Part shown: positions 1-5,104 of the stretch, in pieces
Numbering within the stretch: position 1 is the stretch's first letter
Layout of the letters: each line of letters opens with the position of its first letter
Assembly: GCA_029974855.1 (NCBI GenBank)
Contig: JARKQO010000517.1
Span: 1-5,159, forward strand
Length of the DNA stretch: 5,159 bases
DNA from: Eubacteriales bacterium
GTDB taxonomy: Bacteria; Bacillota_A; Clostridia; Christensenellales; Aristaeellaceae
Direction: 5' to 3'
The notes under the pieces: generated by a model
What the model was told of the DNA's origin: nothing
What the model saw: only the letters and a program-made list of their open reading frames with translations
Databases searched by the model: none
Position numbers and translations under genes: made by a program

Positions 1-151
1 TGATGCCGGACAGAAAGCTCACCGTGGATACGGGCAGCAGCCCCAAAGCGTCCACCACGGGCTGGATCAGAATTCCCCCGCCGATGCCGGTAATGGCCCC
101 CACCGTGGAGGCCAGCAGGCTGACCAGCAGCAGAGTTAGCGCTGTGAACAA
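1..151 (-). CDS. TSUP (TauE/SafE) family membrane transporter, N-terminal fragment
   Basis: This is the first 50 codons of a minus-strand gene that runs off the left edge. The translation starts LFTALTLLLVSLLAS and continues into TVGAITGIGGGILIQPVVDALG, then VSTVSFLSGI. A first hydrophobic helix, a glycine-rich GAITGIGGG turn, a PVxDALG stretch and an STxSFLSG stretch are typical of the N-terminus of the TSUP family (Pfam TauE, formerly DUF81). These are inner-membrane proteins linked to export or uptake of sulfite, sulfonates and other small anions; the substrate cannot be told from this piece. I chose the TTG at 151-149 because a strong GAGGTGAGG site lies 6 bases upstream. An in-frame GTG at 163 would consume that site and is less likely. 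The gene has its own promoter, so it need not be cotranscribed with the methyltransferase upstream. The family call is made from recognised motifs only and is fairly sure; most of the protein is not visible. Confidence 0.8.
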   Translation of the reverse strand, partial: MFTALTLLLVSLLASTVGAITGIGGGILIQPVVDALGLLPVSTVSFLSGI

Positions 152-157
152 GGATAT

Positions 158-202
158 CCTCACCTCGGGTTTTATTGTAGTGGAAAAGGAGGTCTTTGGC
201 AA
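158..202 (-). promoter_or_regulatory. Sigma-A promoter and ribosome binding site of the TSUP gene
   Basis: Read on the minus strand, TTGCCA (202-197) and TACAAT (179-174) are separated by exactly 17 bases, a near-consensus vegetative promoter with five of six matches in each box. The expected start of transcription, about 7 bases after the -10 box, is near 167. The Shine-Dalgarno sequence GAGGTGAGG (166-158) would therefore begin almost at the first base of the mRNA, giving a leader of about 16 bases. Confidence 0.75.
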
Positions 203-263
203 GGCGGGGTAGGGGCGGCAGGAGCCGTCCGCTCTGCGCGGGAGTCGGCTGACCGCCCTAATC

Positions 264-318
264 CGCCGCCCGCAGGGCCCCTCCGCAGGAGCGCCGCCCG
301 CAGGGCCCGTCCGCAGGA
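264..318. repeat. Two tandem copies of a GC-rich 28-base unit
   Basis: Bases 264-290 and 292-318 are identical except at one position (C281 against G309), giving a period of 28. Each copy contains two small inverted repeats with the same GCA loop: GCCC-GCA-GGGC and TCC-GCA-GGA. The array begins 8 bases beyond the stop codon of the methyltransferase, in its 3' flank. There is no run of T after it on the minus strand, so it is not a standard intrinsic terminator. It could be a structured mRNA end, a slippage duplication or a fragment of a dispersed repeat. Confidence 0.7.
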
Positions 319-325
319 CCAGGAC

Positions 326-1444
326 CTAGAAGATGAAAAATTCGCACTCCAGCCGCCCGTTGTACAGGCGGCGCTTTTGGGTGGCCCGCCTGCCGAAGAA
401 GCGTTCAAAGGCCGGGTCCGAGGCCACCACCCCCATCCGCCAGCCGGGGTGGCGGCGCAGCAGCGCCCCCATGTCCTTGTACAGGGCCTGGCAGGCGGCC
501 TTGTCCCCCAGCCGCTCCCCATAGGGGGGATTGGCCAAAAACACCCCGGGAGGGCCCTGCTTTTCCAGGGTCCGCAGGTCCAGCAGCCGGGTGGGAATTT
601 TACCCTCAAAGCCCCCTTGGCGGATGTGCTTTTCGCACAGGGCCAAAGCCTGGGGGTCGATGTCGCTGCCGGAGATGTCCATGGGCGCGTCCGGGTCGTA
701 GGCCTCCTGGGCCTCCTGGCGCAGCCGCTGGAGCTCCTGGCCGGGCATAAAGGCGAAGCTTTCGCAGGCAAAGGAGCGGGTCAGGCCCGGGGCCCTCCTG
801 GCAGCCTTCATGGCCGCCTCCATGAGCAGCGTGCCCGTGCCGCAGCAGGGGTCCACCAAGGGCATCCCCACCCGCCAGGGGCTCAGGTCCACCAAGGCCG
901 CAGCCAAAGTCTCCCGCAGGGGCGCTTCCCCGTTCCAGGTGCGGTAGCCCCGGCGGTTCAGGGCCTCGCCGCTCATGTCCAAGGTGATCCGGGCCAAGTC
1001 CTTGTGGATGGCCACGTCAATGGGATAGGCCGGGCCTGTTTCCGGAAAGCGCTCCAGCCGGTAATGGGCTTGCAGCCGGTTGCAGACGGCCTTTTTGCTG
1101 ACGGCCTGGCAGTCCCGCACGCTCATCAGGCGGCTGCGGACGCACTTGCCCGTCACGGGGAAGGCCCCGTCCTTGGGCAGGTAGGCTTCCCAGGGGATGG
1201 AGGACACCAGCTGGTATAAATCCTCGAAGCTGTACACCGCCTTTTCCGCCAGCACCAGCAGCACCCGGTCCGCAGCCCGCAGCCACAGATTGGCGCGAAA
1301 GGCCTGGGCCCAGGTGGCCTCAAACCGCGCGCCCCCCTGTTCCGCCTTGGCGGGGAGGCCCATGCGCTTCAGTTCGCCCGCCACCACGCCCTCCAGCCCA
1401 AAGGCGGCGGTAGCCAGGAAGGAATGGAGAGAAGTGGGATTCAT
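326..1444 (-). CDS. THUMP-domain class I SAM-dependent RNA methyltransferase (RlmL/YpsC type)
   Basis: The 372-residue protein resembles Bacillus YpsC and the N-terminal half of E. coli RlmL, which makes m2G2445 in 23S rRNA. The N-terminus (ATAAFGLEGVVAGELKRMG, about 11-29) and the region to about 160 fit the ferredoxin-like/THUMP RNA-binding part. LNRRGYR (162-168) leads into a Rossmann methyltransferase domain. Motif I is DPCCGTGT (198-205, SAM binding), an acidic motif SDIDP is at 260-264, and the catalytic NPPYG at 305-309 is the form used by enzymes that methylate exocyclic amino groups such as guanine N2. The end, LYNGRLECEFFIF, is family-like. The start is the second of two close ATGs: AAAGGAG (1458-1452) lies 7 bases before it, but only 1 base before the first ATG (1450). 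The reading frame stays open far upstream on the minus strand, opposite deoB and punA; that extension is a GC artefact. The exact modified base is inferred from homologues. The gene is divergent from deoB, with no evident functional link. Confidence 0.9.
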   Translation of the reverse strand: MNPTSLHSFLATAAFGLEGVVAGELKRMGLPAKAEQGGARFEATWAQAFRANLWLRAADRVLLVLAEKAVYSFEDLYQLVSSIPWEAYLPKDGAFPVTGKCVRSRLMSVRDCQAVSKKAVCNRLQAHYRLERFPETGPAYPIDVAIHKDLARITLDMSGEALNRRGYRTWNGEAPLRETLAAALVDLSPWRVGMPLVDPCCGTGTLLMEAAMKAARRAPGLTRSFACESFAFMPGQELQRLRQEAQEAYDPDAPMDISGSDIDPQALALCEKHIRQGGFEGKIPTRLLDLRTLEKQGPPGVFLANPPYGERLGDKAACQALYKDMGALLRRHPGWRMGVVASDPAFERFFGRRATQKRRLYNGRLECEFFIF

Positions 1445-1487
1445 GGGCATGCTCCTTTGGCGTCCGGCTCTGCCGGTTGCGCTTCGC

Positions 1488-1516
1488 ATTATACCGGATT
1501 GCCGGGGGAAAGGGAA
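1488..1516 (-). promoter_or_regulatory. Probable promoter of the RNA methyltransferase gene
   Basis: A perfect TATAAT is read on the minus strand at 1493-1488. A 17-base spacer places the -35 at TTCCCT (1516-1511), which matches TTGACA only at three positions. The predicted leader of about 37 bases contains a short perfect hairpin (CCGGC-TCT-GCCGG, 1464-1476) just upstream of the AAAGGAG site. The -10 box is convincing and the -35 box is weak. Confidence 0.5.
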
Positions 1517-1532
1517 GCCCGGAAGGATTCCC

Positions 1533-1561
1533 TTTTCAATTTCCTGGGATTCGTGTACAAT
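1533..1561 (+). promoter_or_regulatory. Probable sigma-A promoter of the deoB-punA operon
   Basis: TTTTCA (1533-1538, four of six -35 positions) is separated by 17 bases from TACAAT (1556-1561, five of six -10 positions). The predicted start is near 1568, giving a leader of about 33 bases to the deoB start. This local AT-richer stretch stands out from the GC-rich surroundings. It is the only good vegetative promoter seen ahead of deoB and punA. Confidence 0.6.
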
Positions 1562-1585
1562 ACAACCAGGGAAGCACAGGAAACA

Positions 1586-1592
1586 AAGGAGG
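1586..1592 (+). promoter_or_regulatory. Ribosome binding site that fixes the TTG start of deoB
   Basis: AAGGAGG is a full match to the 16S rRNA anti-Shine-Dalgarno sequence and lies 8 bases before TTG 1601. No in-frame ATG has comparable spacing, and the next residues (KRVFLIVLDSVGVG) are exactly where DeoB proteins begin, so TTG is the start. Confidence 0.85.
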
Positions 1593-1600
1593 AAATTCCC

Positions 1601-2764
1601 TTGAAGCGAGTTTTCTTGATCGTGCTGGACAGCGTGGGCGTAGGGGCCCTGCCTGACGCGGAGAAATACGGGGACGCGGGGGCCAACACCATGGCCAGCA
1701 TTCTGGCCATGGCCAACCCCAAGCTGCCCCATATGGCCTCCATGGGCCTGGGGAAGATTCCCCAGGTGAGCTATCCCGTGCCCCAGGGGGCGGCGGGAGC
1801 CTATGGCCGGGCTGCGGAGGTCTCCCCGGGAAAGGATACCACCACCGGCCATTGGGAGTTGATGGGCGTAAGGCTCACCCAGCCTTTTCCCACCTATCCC
1901 CAGGGCTTTCCCCCGGAGATCATGGAGGCCTTTGAAAAGGCCATCGGCCGCAAGAGCCTGGGCAACTATCCCGCCAGCGGAACCGTCATTTTGGACGAGC
2001 TGGGGGAGGAGCACATGAAAACCGGGTATCCTATCGTGTACACCTCGGCGGACAGCGTGTTCCAGATCGCCTGCCATGAGGACGTGGTGCCCGTAGCCAC
2101 CCTGTATGAATGGTGCGAGATCGCCCGGGGGATTTTGCAAGGGGAGCACGCCCTGGGCCGGGTCATCGCCCGCCCCTTCGCCGGCCCCGGCAAGGGGGCC
2201 TTTGCCCGTACCCCCAGGCGGCGGGATTTTTCCCTGCCCCCCACCGGGGAAACCTTGCTGGACGTGATGCAGGCCCAGGGCCTGATGACCATGGGCATCG
2301 GCAAGATCGAGGATATCTTCTGCATGCGGGGGCTGGTGGAAAGCAACCACGCCGCCGGCAACACGGCCTGCATGGACGCCATGATGGACACTTTGGACCG
2401 GGACTTCACAGGGCTGGTGTTTGTGAACCTGGTGGATTTCGACTCGGTCTACGGGCACCGCAGGGACGCGGAGGGTTATGCCCGGGCCCTGGAGGCCTTT
2501 GACCTGCGCCTGGGAGACATGATGGGGCGTATGGGACCTGAGGATTTGGTGCTGATCACCGCAGACCACGGCTGCGACCCAGGCCACAGCGGCACCGACC
2601 ACACCCGGGAGTATATCCCGGTGCTGGCCTGGAACCCGGCCATGAAGGGCCTGGTGGACCTGGGTACCCGGGGGACCTTTGCGGACATCGCCGCTACCAT
2701 CGCCCAGCTCTTCGGCCTGCCCCAGCGCTTCGGGGCCCGGTCCTTTGCGGATCAGCTGCAGTAA
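1601..2764 (+). CDS. deoB: Phosphopentomutase DeoB
   Basis: The enzyme interconverts (deoxy)ribose-1-phosphate and (deoxy)ribose-5-phosphate in the cytoplasm, feeding nucleoside-derived sugars into the pentose phosphate and glycolytic pathways. It is 387 residues, close to the usual length of about 390. It belongs to the alkaline phosphatase superfamily with two Mn ions. Aligned from memory to the Bacillus cereus enzyme, all metal ligands and the phosphorylated threonine are present: D10 (in IVLDSVGVG), T80 (in KDTTTGHWE), D281 and H286 (in VDFDSVYGH), D322 and H323 (in TADHG), and H334 (in GTDHT). The mobile cap domain lies between about residues 95 and 275. Nothing is missing or truncated. 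The start is TTG, supported by an AAGGAGG site. It is followed after 81 bases by punA, whose product makes its substrate, and no terminator is visible between them, so the two probably form one operon. No repressor site could be recognised. Confidence 0.96.
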   Translation: MKRVFLIVLDSVGVGALPDAEKYGDAGANTMASILAMANPKLPHMASMGLGKIPQVSYPVPQGAAGAYGRAAEVSPGKDTTTGHWELMGVRLTQPFPTYPQGFPPEIMEAFEKAIGRKSLGNYPASGTVILDELGEEHMKTGYPIVYTSADSVFQIACHEDVVPVATLYEWCEIARGILQGEHALGRVIARPFAGPGKGAFARTPRRRDFSLPPTGETLLDVMQAQGLMTMGIGKIEDIFCMRGLVESNHAAGNTACMDAMMDTLDRDFTGLVFVNLVDFDSVYGHRRDAEGYARALEAFDLRLGDMMGRMGPEDLVLITADHGCDPGHSGTDHTREYIPVLAWNPAMKGLVDLGTRGTFADIAATIAQLFGLPQRFGARSFADQLQ

Positions 2765-2845
2765 GCCTTCCGGAGAGGGCCCAAGGCGTCCCTTCCGGGA
2801 AAGCGGGAAGACACCACCCAAGAAAAATGGAATGGGGGAACGATC

Positions 2846-3667
2846 ATGAGCGAAACCTATCTGGGCAGGATTGAAAAGGCCGCCGCCGCAGTGGAGCGGG
2901 CCTGCGGCCGGGCGGACATCGGCCTCATTTTGGGCAGCGGCCTGGGGGACTATGCCGAAACCCTCCAAGGGCGGCGCAGCATGGCCTATCAGGACATCCC
3001 CGGCTTCCCCCTCTCCACGGTGGAGGGCCACGCGGGGATGTGGCACACCGGGGAGCTCATGGGCAAGCGGGTCTGCATGATGCAAGGGCGGTTTCACGCC
3101 TATGAGGGATACGACCTGCTGGATGTGACCCTTCCCGTGCGGGTGATGCAGCTGCTGGGGGTGAAGATCCTCATCGTCACCAACGCCGCCGGGGGCGTGA
3201 ACACCGGGTTTTCCGCCGGGGATTTGATGCTGATTACGGATTTCATCAACCTGTCCGGCAAAAACCCCCTGACGGGCCCCAACATTCCGCAGTTGGGTCC
3301 CCGCTTTCCGGATATGACCTATGCCTACGACCGGGAGCTTCGGGCCCTGGCCCTGAAAACCGCCGGGGAGCTGGGCATCAACCTTCGGCAGGGGGTGTAC
3401 TGCTGGCTCAGCGGCCCCAACTACGAGAGCCCTGCGGAGATCCGCATGACCCGGATTTTGGGGGCCGACGCCGTGGGCATGTCCACCGTGCCGGAAACCT
3501 TGGTGGCCCGGCATGGGGGCATGCGGGTGCTTGGCGTCAGCTGCATCACCAACATGGCGGCGGGCATTCTGGACGAGCCCCTGAACCACCAGGAGGTCAT
3601 GGAAACCGGCGTTCGGGTGAAGGACACCTTCCGCGCTTTGCTGGACGGGGTCATCGCCAGCCTGTAA
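2846..3667 (+). CDS. punA: Purine-nucleoside phosphorylase, trimeric (PunA/PupG type)
   Basis: The enzyme uses phosphate to split purine ribo- and deoxyribonucleosides into free base and (deoxy)ribose-1-phosphate, the substrate of DeoB. It is 273 residues, normal for the homotrimeric family (human PNP, B. subtilis PupG) and unlike the shorter hexameric DeoD. The phosphate site is visible as S31 in LILGSGLG, H62 in VEGHAG, R82 and H84 in QGRFHAYEG, and the NAAGG loop (113-117). The base and sugar site is seen as E194 in GPNYESPAEIR, M212 in VGMSTVPE, T235-N236 in CITNMAAG, and H248 in LNHQEV. The Glu plus Asn pair is the signature of 6-oxopurine preference (inosine, guanosine and deoxy forms), not adenosine. 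The ribosome binding site is a weak G run, GGGGGA (2834-2839), 6 bases before ATG. The 81-base gap after deoB shows no clear promoter or terminator, which supports cotranscription. A strong inverted repeat follows 33 bases after the stop. Confidence 0.95.
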   Translation: MSETYLGRIEKAAAAVERACGRADIGLILGSGLGDYAETLQGRRSMAYQDIPGFPLSTVEGHAGMWHTGELMGKRVCMMQGRFHAYEGYDLLDVTLPVRVMQLLGVKILIVTNAAGGVNTGFSAGDLMLITDFINLSGKNPLTGPNIPQLGPRFPDMTYAYDRELRALALKTAGELGINLRQGVYCWLSGPNYESPAEIRMTRILGADAVGMSTVPETLVARHGGMRVLGVSCITNMAAGILDEPLNHQEVMETGVRVKDTFRALLDGVIASL

Positions 3668-3692
3668 TTTCCGGTATTTTCCAGAATCCTTG

Positions 3693-3724
3693 GCACAAAG
3701 AAAACTCCTTCCATGGGCATGCTA
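3693..3724 (+). promoter_or_regulatory. Possible forespore (sigma-F/sigma-G-like) promoter of dacF
   Basis: GGGCATGCTA (3715-3724) fits the sigma-F -10 pattern GGnnAnAnTR at five of six fixed positions, and its CATGCTA part fits the sigma-G pattern CATnnTA fully. The only upstream candidate is GCACA (3693-3697), four of five against GYATA, but its spacing is 1 to 2 bases too long for sigma-F and too long for sigma-G. A start about 7 bases downstream, near 3731, would fall inside the loop of the large hairpin. B. subtilis dacF is forespore-expressed, which makes the idea reasonable. The match alone is weak. Confidence 0.25.
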
Positions 3725-3756
3725 TCCAATGAGGATGCAGCCATGGAAGGAGTTTT
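3701..3756 (+). terminator. 56-base hairpin after punA; possible bidirectional terminator that also buries the dacF ribosome binding site
   Basis: Bases 3701-3716 (AAAACTCCTTCCATGG) are the exact reverse complement of 3741-3756 (CCATGGAAGGAGTTTT), a 16-base perfect stem. Inside it, after a small internal loop, 3721-3727 and 3733-3738 form a further six pairs with one bulged T and an AATGA loop. Each arm is AT at its outer end, so either strand shows a GC-containing stem followed by T: four T on the plus strand, and TTTTCTTTG on the minus strand. The position 33 bases after the punA stop suits a terminator, but the plus-strand T run is short. The right arm also contains AAGGAG (3747-3752), the only ribosome binding site for dacF, so the folded RNA would pair it. 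The structure is certain as sequence; termination and translational control are inferences. Confidence 0.75.
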
Positions 3757-3762
3757 GATACA

Positions 3763-4935
3763 ATGGGCAAGAATGGAGTACGCAGAGGCGCGGCCCTGGT
3801 GGCGGCCCTTTGGATTTTGGGAAGCGCCACCGGCGCGGCTTCGGCCCGGCCCCTGGAGGAAGGGACCCCGGTGGAGATCACCTCCCCCTCGGCCATTTTG
3901 GTGGAGGCGGACACAGGCACCGTGATTTTTGAAAAGGGCGCGGACATCAGGCGGCAGGTGGCCAGCGTCACCAAGCTGATGACCTTGCTGATCGTCCTGG
4001 AGGAGCTGCAGGCGGGGAGCATCGCTTTGGGGGATGAGATCACCGTCAGCAAAGCCGCCGCCGCCCAAATTGGCAGCCAGGCTTTGCTGGACGCCGGGGC
4101 GGTCTATCCCCTGGGGGATTTGCTGCGGGCCACCGTCATCTCCAGCGGCAACGACGCCGCCTGTGCCCTGGCGGAGCATATCGCGGGCACCGAGGAGGGC
4201 TTTGTGGAGCTGATGAACCGGCGGGCCCAGGAATTGGGCCTGGAAGATACCCTGTACCGCAATTGCACGGGCCTGCCTGCCGAGGGCTCCTATACCACCG
4301 CCCGGGACGTGGCCAGGCTTTCCTGCCAGGTGGCCCGCTATCCCGCCTATTTTGACTATGCCGCCGTCTGGATGGACACCCTGAAGCACCCCAGCGGGCG
4401 CGTCACCGACCTGACCAACACCAACCGCCTGGTGCGCTTTTACCCCGGCTGCGACGGGCTGAAAACCGGCAGCGCCGACGTATCCAAATACTGCCTCAGC
4501 GCCACCGCCCAAAAGGACGGTCTGCGGCTCATCGCCGTGGTGCTGGGCTCCGCCGCCAGCCAGCGGCGCTTTGACGAGGCCCGGGCCATGATGGACTACG
4601 GCTTTGCCACCTACCGCCGGGTGCAGATCCTCCGCAAGGGAGAGCTGCTGGGCAAGCAGGTGCCCGTGAAGCTGGGCAGCGCCGAGCAGGTGGAGGCGGC
4701 GGTGGGCACGGGGCTTACCATGCTGCTCAAGGCCGGGCAGGAAAAACTGCTGAGCCTGGAGGTGGAGCTGCCCCAGGAGATTCACGCCCCCGTCACCGCC
4801 GGGGACACCCTCGGCATGGTCCGGGTGTTGCTCTCCGGCAAGGTTATCGCCCGGCTTCCCGCCGTGGCCGCCTCGGACGTGCCCATGCCCGGGTTCCTGG
4901 AGGGATTCTTCCGGATGTTGCAGAACTGGCGGTAA
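3763..4935 (+). CDS. dacF: D-alanyl-D-alanine carboxypeptidase DacF (low-molecular-weight penicillin-binding protein)
   Basis: This exported serine enzyme removes the terminal D-Ala from peptidoglycan pentapeptides. It is 390 residues, normal for the PBP5-like class. An N-terminal signal peptide is seen: basic K3, R7, R8, a hydrophobic core at 9-20, and a likely signal peptidase cut after ASA (26-28). The three active-site motifs are intact: S68-V-T-K71 with the nucleophilic serine, S128-G-N130, and K234-T-G236. A beta-rich PBP5 C-terminal domain spans about 283-372. The last residues (GFLEGFFRMLQNWR) look like the amphipathic helix that anchors these enzymes to the outer face of the membrane. 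ATG 3763 is preceded by AAGGAG with a rather long 10-base gap. The DacF assignment over other DacA/DacB paralogues rests on location directly after deoB-punA, as in Bacillus, where dacF precedes spoIIA and is active in the forespore. The ribosome binding site lies inside a large hairpin, suggesting separate control from punA. Confidence 0.88.
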   Translation: MGKNGVRRGAALVAALWILGSATGAASARPLEEGTPVEITSPSAILVEADTGTVIFEKGADIRRQVASVTKLMTLLIVLEELQAGSIALGDEITVSKAAAAQIGSQALLDAGAVYPLGDLLRATVISSGNDAACALAEHIAGTEEGFVELMNRRAQELGLEDTLYRNCTGLPAEGSYTTARDVARLSCQVARYPAYFDYAAVWMDTLKHPSGRVTDLTNTNRLVRFYPGCDGLKTGSADVSKYCLSATAQKDGLRLIAVVLGSAASQRRFDEARAMMDYGFATYRRVQILRKGELLGKQVPVKLGSAEQVEAAVGTGLTMLLKAGQEKLLSLEVELPQEIHAPVTAGDTLGMVRVLLSGKVIARLPAVAASDVPMPGFLEGFFRMLQNWR

Positions 4936-4952
4936 GGGGCTCCGCCCCTTAC
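4932..4952 (+). other. Perfect 9-pair stem-loop overlapping the dacF stop codon
   Basis: GTAAGGGGC (4932-4940) pairs perfectly with GCCCCTTAC (4944-4952) around a TCC loop. The dacF stop codon TAA (4933-4935) lies in the left arm. No T run follows (next bases ATCCCC), so a classical intrinsic terminator is unlikely. It may protect the mRNA 3' end, pause polymerase, or be the edge of the structured repeat that follows. Confidence 0.65.
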
Positions 4953-5104
4953 ATCCCCGCCAAAGGGATATATTCCGGCTCTTCGGTGTCGCGGCCTGCA
5001 CTGCCATTTGGCCGCTCGCCTCATCCCCCAGCTTCGGGTCGCTTTGGGCTTCGCCCAAGGGCCCACTGGGCCCACGCTTCCCTCCGCTGCCTTTAGAATC
5101 CCGC
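4953..5104. repeat. Structured GC-rich intergenic region, candidate dispersed repeat
   Basis: No convincing gene is seen here. The stretch holds several stem-loops in a row: GCGGCC (4991-4996) with GGCCGC (5010-5015); CTTTGGGC-TTC-GCCCAAGG (5042-5060, one G.U pair); and GGGCCC-ACT-GGGCCC (5059-5073), which shares two bases with the previous stem and is therefore an alternative fold. The sequence has no downstream T run and is not built like the coding DNA around it. The look is that of a multi-copy intergenic palindromic element in a high-GC Clostridia genome, but copy number cannot be judged from one window. It could instead be a structured leader for the next gene. Confidence 0.4.

Noticed and set aside
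3..212. Plus-strand 69-residue frame at the left edge
   Set aside because: It lies opposite the recognisable N-terminus of the TSUP transporter and its promoter; no ribosome site is present.
2765..2845. deoB-punA gap examined for a terminator or promoter
   Set aside because: Only TTCC-G-GGAA (4-base arms) was found, without a T run, and no paired -35/-10 boxes.
1445..3589. Long open frame on the minus strand continuing upstream of the methyltransferase, opposite deoB and punA
   Set aside because: It is the antisense of two clearly conserved enzymes, has Gly/His/Pro/Gln-rich low-complexity content and no family features. The true methyltransferase start has its own ribosome site at 1452-1458.
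3713..3925. Small plus-strand frame starting inside the hairpin and overlapping dacF in another frame, considered as a leader peptide
   Set aside because: No ribosome site precedes its start, it overlaps the dacF coding region by more than 150 bases, and its residues follow dacF codon composition.
3421..5058. 545-residue minus-strand open frame opposite punA, dacF and the 3' flank
   Set aside because: Antisense to dacF, whose catalytic motifs are all intact. Composition is typical of GC-driven shadow frames and no domain is recognisable.
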